A stretch of 64,000 bases of DNA from Siderastrea siderea (lineage: Eukaryota > Cnidaria > Anthozoa > Scleractinia > Rhizangiidae): positions 20,473,134 through 20,537,133 of the forward strand of contig OZ034970.1 in the NCBI GenBank assembly GCA_964030785.1, written 5' to 3'. Position 1 is the stretch's first letter. Every line of letters starts with the position of its first letter. The notes under the pieces are model-generated. The model saw only the letters and a program-made list of their open reading frames with translations. It had not been told where the DNA came from and did not search any database. This document shows, piece by piece, positions 9,892 through 20,362 of this stretch. Both the position numbers and the translations under genes were made by a program.

Positions 9892-11589
9892 AATAATAAT
9901 ATATAATAATAATTTAATAAACTTATATAGCGCTATAATTTATAAAAATATTCTAATGCGCTTTACATGATATTCATAATTTAAGTAAAAATAGGATTAA
10001 CTAAAAATTTACATGGATTTCATCTAAAAATTTAATAACTATATAATATGTTTGTACGCTTGCGTAAAAAGAAAACTTTTCAAGTTAGTTTTAAATGTAT
10101 CTACATTTACTGAATTTCTGACTGCCAGTGGCAGACTGTTCCAGACCCTTGGTCCGGTGACGGCAAAAGCCCGGTCGCCAAATGTTTTGCACTTAGTCCG
10201 TGGGACCAAGAGGAGGTGTTGATCGTCGCTACGCATTGCGTAGCGACCTGGAGGTTTGATGTGTAATAAATCAGTTATGTAAGACGGGGAGTAGCCATTG
10301 AGCGCTTTGTAAACTATCAACGCTATCTTGAATTTGATCCGGGAGGCAATAGGAAGCCAGTGGAGATGGAACAACGTTGGGGTGATGTGAGAATACCGTG
10401 GAAGAAGGCAGGTGATGCGAGCTGCGGCATTAAGGACACGCTGTAAACGGCTGAGTTGGTACTGCGATACGCCGTAAAGCAGTGAGTTGCAATAGTCCAC
10501 GTGAGACGTGACAAATGCATGAACGAGCGTATTGGTGGCATCTACCGACAGGAATTTCCTTATTTGCCTGATCTTGTAGAGTCCGAAGAACGCCTTGCTG
10601 CAGACCTTCCCAACATGAGCATCCATTGACATATTCTTGTCGAACCACGCCCCAAGATTGCGAACAGACGAGGTTGACACAATTTCGGAAGCGCCAACTT
10701 TTATAGAGTCAACATTTATTTTGGCGAGCTGCTGTCGTGACCCGATGATCAAAAATTCTGTCTTGCTGTCGTTTAGTTTCATCATGTTGTGGCACATCCA
10801 AGCACGGACATCGACAATGCATTCTTCCATAGCTCGAATGGCTTGGTCTTGAGAGATTGAAGACGTGGGACGAAACGAAAGATAGAGTTGCGTGTCGTCT
10901 GCAAACACGTGGACAACCGGCAAGTGTTTCTCAACCACGTGAAACAGCCTAGAGGCGTACATTATGAATAACAAGGGCCCTAAACAGCTTCCCTGTGGAA
11001 CTCCACTAAGAACTGAGAAGTTCCGAGATTGTTCCTGTTTGATGGTTACACGTTGTTTCCTCCCACGCACGAACGATTTTATCCAGGAGAGAGCAACGTT
11101 ACTGATGCCAAAGTCAGTCTCCAGTAGATCTGCTAGGATTGAGTGGTCTATAGTATCAAACGCAGCACTGAGGTCTAGCAAGACAAGCAAAGTGACTTCC
11201 TGCCTGTCCATACTGAGAAGGATGTCGTTTTGAACTCTAAGTAGGGCAGTCTCGGTGGAATGATGTTGTCGGTAAGATGACTGGTTACTGGGCAGGGGAG
11301 CGTGCTTAGAGCAGTGGTCGAGAACTTGCGGTATCACAGCTTTCTCAGCAATTTTAGAAACAAAGGGAAGGTTGCTAACCGGACGAAAATTTTCTTGTAC
11401 AAGTTCAAGACCGAGCTTTTTAATTAATGGTAGGACAAGTGCGATCTTCCAGTTGTCTGGAACACAACCGCTGACCAGAGACGAGTTGACCATCCTTGTG
11501 ATGATAGGTGCAAGAACATCTACACTCTTCTTCAGCAAACTCGTGGGTATTGGATCCAGTTGACAACTTGCGTTAGAAGAATTCTTGCG
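9892..11589 (-). mobile_element. 5'-truncated CR1/L2-like LINE inserted in the interspersed repeat
   Basis: The element lies between the two pieces of repeat copy 2: the host sequence reads TATATT, then the LINE, then GGATTTCTAG. Its minus-strand 3' end finishes in a (TTA)n-like tail at 9892-9915. The 5' end is truncated inside the RT region near 11589. Target duplication is at most 2 bp, as is common for CR1/L2-type elements. The clade is inferred from the RT motifs. Confidence 0.8.
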
Positions 11590-11604
11590 TTGGATTTCTA
11601 GCAT
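10039..11604 (-). CDS. LINE reverse transcriptase, open but 5'-truncated
   Basis: This is an uninterrupted 521-codon minus-strand frame encoding a non-LTR reverse transcriptase. In order: CVPDNWKIALVLPLIKK and NFRPVSNLPFVSKIAEK (RT blocks 1-2), SSYRQHHSTETALLRVQND, LLVLLDLSAAFDTIDHSIL (first catalytic Asp), SGVPQGSCLGPLLFIMY, and the catalytic FADDTQLYLSF. The thumb and C-terminal region follow with CNSLLYGVSQYQLSRLQRVL, then HWLPIASRIKFKIALIVYKA, and it ends FTQAYKHII. The first five residues (MLEIQ) derive from the host repeat, so the listed ATG is accidental. The endonuclease domain is lost. The absence of stops suggests recent insertion, but without its 5' part the copy cannot be autonomous. 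Confidence 0.85.
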   Translation of the reverse strand: MLEIQRKNSSNASCQLDPIPTSLLKKSVDVLAPIITRMVNSSLVSGCVPDNWKIALVLPLIKKLGLELVQENFRPVSNLPFVSKIAEKAVIPQVLDHCSKHAPLPSNQSSYRQHHSTETALLRVQNDILLSMDRQEVTLLVLLDLSAAFDTIDHSILADLLETDFGISNVALSWIKSFVRGRKQRVTIKQEQSRNFSVLSGVPQGSCLGPLLFIMYASRLFHVVEKHLPVVHVFADDTQLYLSFRPTSSISQDQAIRAMEECIVDVRAWMCHNMMKLNDSKTEFLIIGSRQQLAKINVDSIKVGASEIVSTSSVRNLGAWFDKNMSMDAHVGKVCSKAFFGLYKIRQIRKFLSVDATNTLVHAFVTSHVDYCNSLLYGVSQYQLSRLQRVLNAAARITCLLPRYSHITPTLFHLHWLPIASRIKFKIALIVYKALNGYSPSYITDLLHIKPPGRYAMRSDDQHLLLVPRTKCKTFGDRAFAVTGPRVWNSLPLAVRNSVNVDTFKTNLKSFLFTQAYKHII

Positions 11605-12246
11605 TTTGATTGGCTTACCGGAGCTAGGCTATCAGCTCATATACCTGCTGCGACCAAATATGGTCAATGAACACTCAACAACAAAGTGAGCTGAAAGTTT
11701 TTTCCTCGCGAGTAACCCGACGAGAAAAATGGACGAGAGAAATCACTTGGCAGCGAATTTAAATTAAGCAGAAATTCCAACAGCGTCACCAACAAGCATC
11801 ACCAACAGCGTCGTCTAACACAAGTCAAAATTGTTTGAAGAAACTGTGCAGAAATAGAAATTCAAGCATTAAACGTTGTGTTGACAATTAATTTCTTTCA
11901 TCGATCGTCACGTCGGTCTTTGAAATTAAACAAACGGTAGGATTTATCAGGAAGGCTTGCCACTCCAAAATATCAAGACAAGACATAAAATAAAACACAG
12001 TGAAATGGGGCAGGAGCATTTAATAAAAACTATAACACATTCATGGCGAGTCGATGAGAAGATCATGAAGCAGTATAAACATGTACTAGGAAAAAACGGC
12101 AGCTGCAAACTACCAAGAAGGAAGGAAAGGCGAGATTTTTTTCGGCTTTAACACACAAAATTGACACTGGTTTACCTGCACTCGTTGTAGCTCTGTGTTC
12201 CAACAGGTCCAAATGCTCAGATAGAAATCGATGCCATGTAAACGGA
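11590..12246 (+). repeat. Long interspersed repeat, copy 2, right piece
   Basis: It continues copy 2 from GGATTTCTAGCATTTTGATTGG to CCATGTAAACGGAGTT and so ends earlier than copies 1 and 3. A short inverted CCATGTAAAC at the end makes a small hairpin. Confidence 0.8.
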
Positions 12247-13124
12247 GTTTACATGGCACCATTGCTATTATCTGTACTAAAGGCTTAATAGAAATTGGAA
12301 TTCATTGAGGAACAACAAATGGAGATGTATTCCTACAGTTTGTAAATGACAAGCTTTTTTCAACCCTGCTACCATTTAACGGTGTCAGCCCGCGCTCTTT
12401 TGTTGTAACGGTTATGAATTCCTTCATTACGTTGAAAACGTAAAGCACCATCTGAGTATTAAATAGTAATTATTCCTTTAAATTGTTTTCAGACAGTGCT
12501 GCCATACATCATTTTCAACGCGTTATTGATGCAATCAACACTTCCGGTGGATTACTCATTTTCCTTCCCTCATACAGTCCACATCCTGTACAATGTTGAA
12601 GTCCGGTTTAAAACTGATGACTGATCTTCAACATTGTTTGGGGAGGTGGGAAGGGGCGCAGATAGTCATAACACTTGTGAGAGACTTCTAATTACAGTGG
12701 AGGTTAAATTTTTCTTATTTCTGCGTTCTTTGTCGACCTGATCTTTGGTTATGATCTTTCATTAAATAGATCCTTTTGTTGTGCAATCTGTTGATGGATT
12801 ATACCTCGCAAATTGAGCTGTGGGAGAAAAGTGAATAACATTAGTCATGTCCGTAGTGCTCTCTTGGTGTGGCGAGGGGTTTTAAAAATCACGGGTCTCG
12901 TAAACTTGTGCACGAATTTCCTTGACGGGTCTCGCAGTCAGGTTCTGGTAGCGCTTTTTCAGAGTCTCGTTGTTACATTTTTAACTTGCTGCATCTTCCT
13001 CCACGCTATCTCTGTTGTTGGGGTCGTCCACATTAAACACTTAAAACGAAGACATTGTTGACGATTAAAAGCTAGAAATTTTGTTACTGTAAGTTTGGAA
13101 TGGCAAACATTGACCTGAAAGGTT
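12247..13124. other. No gene recognised
   Basis: Apparently unique AT-rich sequence. The 82-codon plus-strand frame at 12813-13061 has no recognisable motif and I do not call it. Confidence 0.35.
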
Positions 13125-13535
13125 TCATACCTGAATTTTTTCCTCCTCTTTTCTTGTCCGTAACTTTCCCTCCTTTTCTTTCTCTTCCTTTATTTGTTTA
13201 ACCCATAGGGTTATCCACCCATTTCGTGCGTTTTGGTAAGGTTCTTCCAACTGATTGTCTGTCTTGATGCAGCACTTTGTGCGTCCGTCACTTATGTACC
13301 CGACAGTGAACGAATGGTTGGTGGCAGGACTTCGTTCTACCCAATAGTTTTTAGAAAATGGCTTTAATTCAAGTACGGATGGAAACTTTGGCAAACTACG
13401 CACCATGCAGCGCTCAAATTTGGCCACTTTAAGGTAGGCTTGCACCGTTTCCATTGGCACGTGCAACTCGCTGCGATCAACATCAGACACAAGAGAACAG
13501 TATTGTATTTTGAATATGCAAATGATAATATACAT
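13125..13535 (-). CDS. Unrecognised open reading frame
   Basis: A 136-codon minus-strand frame with no start context or family I recognise. Its centre (HVPMETVQAYLKVAKFERC, then VERSPATNHSFTVGY) has protein-like composition. The C-terminal third is Lys/Glu-rich and could be low-complexity extension into non-coding sequence. It could be an exon of a host gene, a transposon fragment or chance. Confidence 0.2.
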   Translation of the reverse strand: MYIIICIFKIQYCSLVSDVDRSELHVPMETVQAYLKVAKFERCMVRSLPKFPSVLELKPFSKNYWVERSPATNHSFTVGYISDGRTKCCIKTDNQLEEPYQNARNGWITLWVKQIKEEKEKEGKLRTRKEEEKIQV

Positions 13536-13983
13536 CTAACCATAAATCGGCTGGGTCTCATCGTCAATCGTTTATAGTTTTCACACGACAACGTTTTTTC
13601 AGTTAGGCGTATCTAAGTAGTTCCAAACAACGAGACCTCAACAAAAATCTTGACACCACCATAAGCTTCCCTTTTCGTCTGGAGTCTATGATTTGGATGA
13701 ATGGAGACAGCCTGTCGTTTAAACCGTGTGTTACGTTGAACATCCCAACTGCTAGTTTACGGTTATATAAGCCCGGTTTATACGACAAGAGTTTTGGGCA
13801 TGGCACCCCTAGAATTTGACACGCGTGCCTAAAATTTTAGTCACGGCACCCTCAATTTTTATCGTGTAAATGAAATGTGTCGGACAAGGGTGCCCAAAAA
13901 TTAAGGGGTGCCAAACCCCTGTGAATAGGTAGTCCCGTGCCCACATTTTCTCTTCTCGCTGAGAATTATGCATCAAATCCAAG

Positions 13984-14060
13984 ATGGCGCCGAGTGTTAA
14001 CAGGAAAGTAACGTGGTCAGAGGAGGCAACAGAGGCCCTGATAAGACTTTACCTTGCTGT
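13984..14060 (+). pseudogene. Myb/SANT-like DNA-binding protein, first-exon fragment
   Basis: MAPSVNRKVTWSEEATEALI, then RLYLAV, resembles the start of the Myb/SANT-like DNA-binding protein that accompanies Harbinger transposases. The similarity stops near 14060, where the sequence becomes the opposite-strand transposase piece. Confidence 0.45.
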
Positions 14061-14275
14061 TCATTGTACGACACCAACACCATGTCAAACCAGGCATCAG
14101 ATGGCAAACGCGACCAAACACTTTTTATTCGTGGCTGGTTTACAACAGCTAGCACGGCTTGGACAAACATTCTGCGCTTCTTAACGTTGTTTTCTAAAGC
14201 AGCGAATGAGTGGTTTTCTCCTTCAACTATATATTCCTGAAAATTTATATTCTTCGCTTCCTCATAAAGTACCAA
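14060..14275 (-). pseudogene. Harbinger-like nuclease N-terminal fragment
   Basis: The minus-strand frame from 14275 contains NHSFAALENNVKKRRMFVQ, then RIKSVWSRLPSDAWFDMVL, ending about VSYNEQQ. This resembles the segment before the DDE domain in cnidarian HARBI1-like transposases (SRPRSDAWF-type box). The catalytic residues are absent because of the deletion. Confidence 0.4.
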
Positions 14276-14839
14276 AACAAAATAGTATGTCGAGAGAGTC
14301 GTAGGGGTCTGATGTCGGCCATCATTAAAGTGGATAAACCGGTGAGAAATGCATCGATATGCTCACTAATTTAGAGGTGCCGTTTCTAATTTTAACAGTG
14401 CCCATAAAAAAAATCAGCGGCTCCCTAAATAAAGACCATTTTGTCGTGTAAATGGGCAATTGACGGACCATACGTTAGGCACGGGTGCCCAAAGTTAGGG
14501 GTGCCGTGCCCAAAACGCATGTCGCGTAAACCGGACTACAGATATCCACAATTCTGCCATAGCAGGTGTTTCAACATATTGCAATCCATCAAATTCCTCG
14601 GTATTCTAGGAATTATTTTGGCAGGTTTCAAGTGTAAACATTCAATCTCGACAACAAATTGCAGGGGAGCCATTACACCACAGTGATATAGCAAAAGCAA
14701 CATGCGTGATGACAGTCTTAAAATATATTTCTTCCATCGGTTATATTGATATTCTTCATGAGTATCTTTAATTACGTCCCTAATTTGGCTAATGTATTTA
14801 ATTTCTGTTAAGAAAGAGGTATTAAGTTTCCAAAAGTTT

Positions 14840-15430
14840 AAATTTCTTTGTTAGAGTAGGTTGCAACCGTGATATCTATTCGGGTTTTTTGCGACGTCAC
14901 GTGTATTTACGAGTGTCCGGATTTAAAACTTTCCACGCGTCTATCGTATCAATTTGGGCAAACAAATCTCTTATTGTTTTAATTTATTCAGTATGTGTTT
15001 TAGCGAGTCCGGCTTTTTTGTCGATGTCAAGATCCAAAACCAAATTAAAATCTCCTCCTCACACTGTAAGTCTTGTAAATGGTCAAGAAAGCTCAAAAAG
15101 AAACTCGGGTCGCCGTTGCTAGGCGCCTAGAGCGTGGTTAGGGTAACGGGTTCTCTTCTACTTTGATAAAGCAAATAACGAATTCGCCGTTTGGATCCAA
15201 GAGCGCCAGTTGAAGATGGAAACTAAAGTTATTGTTGAATAAAATAGTGACCTCTCTTTTAGCACTGGTGCAGCAGCTAAATAAGACTTCTGTATCCCCA
15301 TTCAGCAGACCATAAAGGGATTGTATTTTCTGAGTAGTGCGCTTCTTGCAGCATGTAAGTAGTCACAGTATTCTTTTTCTGTAAGAAATTTAACATTTGA
15401 ACCGAGATCCGTGCAAACAGGATATTCCCA
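14840..15430 (-). pseudogene. LINE (L1/Tx1-like) APE endonuclease relic
   Basis: The minus strand reads, with frame changes, FLQKKNTVTTYMLQEAHYSE (the QE-H box of APE endonucleases) at about 15400-15340, EVTILFNNNFSFHLQLALLD, then GGDFNLVLDLDIDKKAGLA (the GDFN box) at about 15060-15000, and WKVLNPDTRKYTWRRK-like text with a stop in place of Trp near 14895. Several stops are present, and no reverse transcriptase follows on either side. It is a decayed endonuclease fragment. Confidence 0.65.
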
Positions 15431-15972
15431 TCGTCAGTCCATGCTTTAGCGTTCGGTTATTTCTTTTTAATTTTCCCTGCACTGAAGTCTTACATGAATT
15501 ATTCAAGTATGGAAAATAATTTGACTGCAGTGACTGACAAGACTTAACTTGCACGGATCAGATGTTGTGGTCCACTCTACCTTTTTTCAGAGTCTTCCTC
15601 CTCCCTGCCGCAAAAAAGAAACGCTCAAGTGAAAAAAGAGTTTAAGAAATCCAGATTTAACTCGGATCGAAGTATCCTTCTGAAGCATAGATTGTATGGA
15701 CTTTTAATCCGTTTTAGGTTTTCTATCAATTTTCAAAGAATTTATTTTACCCACTCGGGATTTAGATTTTCATAAACCACGTGCACACTGAAGTAGACAC
15801 AGCTTCTGACGTCATACGAATGTTTAATGCACAATGTCATTTTCTTTCGTTTTTTCTTCAAATATTAAACAACTCTTAACGGCACCTAGGCTGCGTGGAT
15901 TTAAAGCTTATTAAACATCCATTTACCTATCTTAATTGCTTCCATACCACTTAATAATATTGCGTCCATAAA
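15431..15972. other. 3' flank of protease gene P1, no gene recognised
   Basis: AT-rich sequence without recognisable repeat or coding motif. Confidence 0.35.
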
Positions 15973-15978
15973 TTTATT
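15973..15978 (-). terminator. Candidate polyadenylation signal of P1
   Basis: AATAAA on the minus strand, about 35 bases after the P1 stop codon. Confidence 0.6.
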
Positions 15979-16011
15979 TCTAAGAATGCATTAAACCTAA
16001 GCTGCCCATGT

Positions 16012-17502
16012 TTACTTCTTAGCTTCAGCTTCACTGACAGTCTTCTTGACCCATTCTGTCATGACTTGCATGTCAGCATACACTCCGTACTTATGCGGAT
16101 GCCCACAGTTGTGGCCCCAGGACACTACACCGGTTAGGTACCAGAGCCCCTCATGTTCACAGGCGAGCGGCCCTCCACTATCGAACTGACATGCGTCAAC
16201 TCCACCCTGCTCAAAGCCAGCACAAAGTGCCCTATTATGAATGGCACCTCCGTATGACTCCTCTCGGTTACACTTGTTTTCATGTACCAGCTTCACCTTG
16301 GCTTCTCTCAGAATATCTGGCTTAGGTCCTCTCCATTGTGTGTGACCCCAGCCAGTGACGTAACACTCCTTACCAGCGGGAAAGGAAGCACCGTGAGGAA
16401 GCAGGCAGATCGGGGACACAAAGTTGTCTAAAATGGCAGGGGTCTTTAGCTGCAAGAGAGCTGAAGAGAGATAAGAGTGTTAATTTTTTGTACTATAAAT
16501 GTTTGTTACTACAGATTGCTGTACAGTGGACAGGTCTACAATTGAATCAATTCTTGTTTACTAGCTACATGCTGGTCATGCAGCCTAAACCTACGATTCT
16601 TAAAGTAGAATTACGTGACTAGACTCTAAAAATGAGATGGATGAAGAAGAAGGCAAGAAGAACATCCCATGCACAATTGTGTTCAATTGCATTTTACGAT
16701 TCTTGCAAGCAATGTTACAATCTCCAAAATAACGTTTTTGTTTAATATTTGAACGATTAAATTTGACAGTGATGATTATCTTACCAACGTCATAGTCTGG
16801 TGGAATTCCTTTTAGTTCGCTGTTGCTGACCACATTTTCGGCTTCTTTATATTGTGGGTGAAGATAAATGGCCTTCACTTGTCTGCTTTGTTCAAACCAG
16901 TCTTCGTTTTTTAGGTGATGCTCTCCTAGGGTCACTGTCCAGTCTTTGGGATCCTTGGACAACTCAGAACCTAAAAAGGGCAAATTCAAAAATGAAAGAT
17001 AGTCATGCATCAGAGGAAACAAGAACAAGAGAGAGTGGTCTATTTTGTTGAGTGGGATTGGGAGTGAGATCGCAAATAAACAGGCTGATGACGAAAATAA
17101 CTTGGAAAGTAGCAACTCTGCCACTAGTTCGATGTCTTTTACAGAAAAGAGGTTAATTGGACATCTGTCTTACACGACGTTTCCCCCGACTTACATCAGC
17201 CTACGTCTCTGTGAACTCTGTGAGCTCTATACAAATCTGCGCTCGTGTTTTGCTATTTATAGTATTATAGAAAGCGCTAGACGCGGAAAGACCAAAAGGA
17301 ACTATTTAGCTCTTACCAACAAAACAATGTGATGCTGAGACTACCCATTCTGGAGAGATAAGCGAACCTCCACACATCTGCTTGTCCTTCAGTAGAAGAG
17401 CTACTTGCCATGGCCACGCCCCAGCCGCACTAGCGCGCCCTCCAACGATCCGCTTGGCCTCTGCATCGCTGTTCAGGAACCTCGTACCACACTCAGGCTC
17501 CT
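16012..17502 (-). CDS. Trypsin-like serine protease P1 (S1 domain, three exons)
   Basis: This gene encodes a secreted-type S1 serine endopeptidase. Exons on the minus strand are 17502-17317, 16970-16785 and 16460-16012, with consensus GT/AG junctions, both introns in phase 1. The zymogen activation site is KR/IVGG and the catalytic residues are SASHCF (His57), DYDVALL (Asp102) and DSGGP (Ser195). Asp189 (DACQ) predicts cleavage after Lys/Arg. Cys before the activation site (PECGT) and SPIC (Cys122) would tether the two chains; the Cys42-58, 136-201, 168-182 and 191-220 pairs are present. Oddities: the oxyanion-hole Gly193 is Phe (CQFDSGGP), which could impair or alter catalysis, and residue 225 is Tyr (KYGVY), as in Na+-responsive proteases. 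A signal-peptide exon is proposed at 20302-20215. The paralogue is P2 at 50645-53807. The fold is certain; activity is not. Confidence 0.9.
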
Positions 17503-17550
17503 CTGGAATAGAGTGAACGAATAATATAGCTTGTATTCGTCATCTATTAA

Positions 17551-18766
17551 GGGAGCGGTCATTATTTAGAGCAGGGGAGGGGGTGGATGATATTAGGGAG
17601 GGGTTATGGATTTTTGGGAAGTGCTGGAGGAGGGATTATGGAATACCCACAGAGAAAAAAGGAGGGGTTACTAAAATCAATGAACACTTTATTCATTCCA
17701 AGGAATATGGCTTTATTGTTCTAAGAATAACCTGATCAAATAGTTCTGGTCGATCTTTATTCTCTTCCATCTCACTGTCCCCCGACTCTGCCGATTCATC
17801 CGAATCATTCATCATCATTGTCGTCGTCTTCAACCTCGTCTGATTCATCCACGCATTGTCTTTGTTTGTAACTGGCACAAGGGACAGCGTTTGTGTGAGT
17901 TGCTGAAGAATAGTTTCTAAGAACATGACTTATTGCGCATTTTACTTTATCGTCCTATAATGCTTTCTTTTCGGTAAGAAGATTGTGTCTGTCCAGACAT
18001 TTGTCTAGTTTTTATACTTCCAATTTGCTGATTTCTCCTCCCAGAAATAATTGTCGCCATTCATATTCCTCGAATCAATGTCTTTCACCTAAGCTACTGA
18101 CGTTCCCTTCCTCTCCGTGAGCATCATTTAGATGCTGCACATACTCCTTTACTAATTTCGGATCAACTGCAAATTTGGTGGCAAAGCGGTCCATTTCAGT
18201 CTCTGTCTGCAGATTTCCACTACTAAACTTCTTTTATAATATTAGCTCTGGGCTGCCAGGCATCCGGAAATAATAGTTCACAAGAGGCTGAGGAAAGCCA
18301 AGCAAGTGAGAGTGACACTCAGATGACTGATGATACTCTGTGAATGACACATTAAGGCTACAAGAAAAAACTTTTTTTGCCTTGCATCAGTTGACATTTT
18401 GAAATGTTCCAGTTTGTGTTTAAGAGCATTGCCACGACATTGGCTTTTGAAGTGAGGGATTTCATACACATCTGAATTAATTAATTTGCACTTTGTCCTG
18501 ACCTTCAGGTTGTTTACTAAGTTTGAGAGAGGCCCTTGTTTAAATGGCTTGTTCATGACAGCTACTGTGTTTAATTTGCACCAAATCAAGCGCTAATGGC
18601 CTATTAAAAGTGTTGTTCTTTAAAGGAGGGGTCATGAAATTTTTCAACCACTTCAAGGAGGGGTGACAGAAAGTTACCATCTGCTAAAGGAGGGGTGATA
18701 GACTTATGCTGTTTGCGGTTAAAAATCATCCACCCCCTCCCCTGCTCGAAACTAATGACCGCTCCC
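17551..18766. mobile_element. DNA transposon with TAA target duplication, in a P1 intron
   Basis: The inverted termini are GGGAGCGGTCATTATTTAGA on the left and GGGAGCGGTCATTAGTTTCG from the right, both followed by GCAGGGGAGGGGGTGGATGAT. TAA flanks both ends, consistent with a 3-bp target duplication (PIF/Harbinger or ISL2EU type). Subterminal AGGAGGGGT motifs recur near both ends. Two short minus-strand frames (17693-17926, Asp/Glu/Ser-rich, and 18278-18589) may be transposase remnants, but I recognise no catalytic motif. Confidence 0.7.
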
Positions 18767-20214
18767 TAAATACTATAAAATATTCGAGGATATTATTTAT
18801 AAAACTACCGAATAAGGTATATGTCTTTTCTAAAGCATCTACGGCTAGGCTTGTAAAAAAGGATCTTTCTGAACATGAATATAAGTATTATTTTCCCGAC
18901 ACACGCAAAATAGCCAAATCGAAGTGCCTTGCCAAGAGACATGAGTTCACCTAATATGTGCGAAAAATGTACAAAACAGAGAAACAAGAACTATCAATAA
19001 AAATGTATAAGAGATGTATAAGACAGTGTTTGGCCTTTTTATGTCTGCTAAGCAGCCGCACCGCATATTTGTCAGGGTTTTGAAGTACTATTAAAAGGAC
19101 CTTCCGGGTAATAACGCAGGGTAGCAGTAAAGCTGAGGGAAAGCAGGAGAGACGTGGTTCTTTTTCCGTTTTTGCCGATGTTGCATTTGTTTCTGTTAGT
19201 GCATCAAGGTAGTAAAATCAGCCTTTAACTGATTACTTCACCTCACCACGCGTTAATTGTATTTTAAGTGGGGTATTATAGTTGAAGTTTTATGAAACAG
19301 GATGTGACAGAGAGAAGTAAAAGAAGAATAAAAGGTGTTGTGCACCCCACCAGACAGTCCACTCCGACGCGAGAAAACTTTGCGGCCGTTTAGTTGTCTA
19401 TTCACATTTACATATTGATGTATTTTCCTAAAATTCATCAGTACCCCCTTTTGTCTTTACATCTTAACAACATTTCTTGCAGATTGTTTTTTTTGGATTG
19501 AACGAAACCTCGAAGAGATGATGATTAAGGAAAATGACATAGTATTTATCTGATCTTTGGGTTCGTCTCACCAATCAGACTTGAGAGATGTAACGCACAC
19601 GTGAATATGTTCACATGGAACATGCGCACTGTAAATTGATTTATTCGAATGTGATTTTTTTTAGCTCAAATGTCCCTAGTGCCTTCTATTTTCTCGGGAC
19701 TTCCCACGGAAATATGAGGAAAATTTTCCCATTTCCGTGGAAGATGAACTAGTCGCAGGAAAGGCTAAAAAGAAGTACAAAGCTTTCAGTCCAAAAAAGG
19801 GTGTATGAATCTTCGCAAGCTCAACTTTTGCAAACCTAAACGACGCACGAAATAACGAAAATAAAAAGGGTTGTGGTAACGTTAATAGCAAGCTTTGTGG
19901 GTACCATTCGAACTGCTTTCACGCCTGGCGACTGGTGGCGAAATGGCCTATGGCCTTTTATAAGGCATGAAGCCGGAAGCGTTCCGCTGGTGAACCGTGC
20001 GGTTTTGAGAGTTGATCATAAGGTCTGCACTGTCTTTCTTAATTCTTTGTTTTTGACTTGACTTTCATCTTACAGATTCCTATTCCATCGATCGTTCTTA
20101 CACGAATAGTAGTTCTATGTGGTTTGCGTTCTATATTTACCTTAACCGGAGAAAAACAGTTGTCAGCCGTTTTATAAGACATTAATAGCTTCCTTGCTGG
20201 AAAATATGACTTAC
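18767..20214. other. Intron 1 of P1 (proposed), no further gene
   Basis: AT-rich sequence without recognisable exon. No extra protein domain between the signal-peptide exon and the protease exons is apparent. Confidence 0.35.
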
Positions 20215-20302
20215 CCATGAGTCTTTTCCTGCTGTAAGGAATAGAAACACCAAACAAGGAGACCAAGATGACCGCACTTGCTATGCCTCTAAACAGCAGC
20301 AT
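20215..20302 (-). CDS. Proposed signal-peptide first exon of P1
   Basis: ATG at 20302 opens MLLFRGIASAVILVSLFGVS followed by IPYSRKRLM, a good secretion signal. The 88-bp exon ends at CATGG/GTAAGTC in phase 1, which matches the phase of the next P1 exon at 17502, so the join is in frame and gives a protein of about 302 residues. A TATA-like box lies 53 bp upstream. No transcript evidence is available, and an unrelated first exon is possible. Confidence 0.55.
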
Positions 20303-20354
20303 TGTACAACAAACCTTGGTTGAAGGAACAACAGGTGAAGTCTGTCAACGTCTA

Positions 20355-20362
20355 CCTTATAG
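20355..20362 (-). promoter_or_regulatory. TATA-like box upstream of P1
   Basis: CTATAAGG on the minus strand, 53 bases before the proposed ATG, at a spacing compatible with a short 5' leader. Confidence 0.35.

Larger units (their letters stand above)
13771..14536. mobile_element. PIF/Harbinger-like deletion derivative
   Basis: Terminal inverted repeats of roughly 40 bp are seen: GCCCGGTTTATACGACAAGA at the left, and GTCCGGTTTACGCGACATGC from the right in reverse complement, both followed by TTTTGGGCA(C/T)GGCACCCCT. The flanks are TAA and TAC, near the 3-bp target duplication expected for Harbinger. Two coding scraps face each other: plus-strand MAPSVNRKVTWSEEATEALI from 13984, resembling the Myb/SANT-like protein, and minus-strand text from 14275, resembling the N-terminus of a Harbinger-type nuclease. 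The middle of both genes is missing. Superfamily assignment is moderately secure. Confidence 0.55.

Noticed and set aside
12813..13061. 82-codon frame with possible membrane segment
   Set aside because: No start context, no conserved motif, isolated in non-coding sequence.
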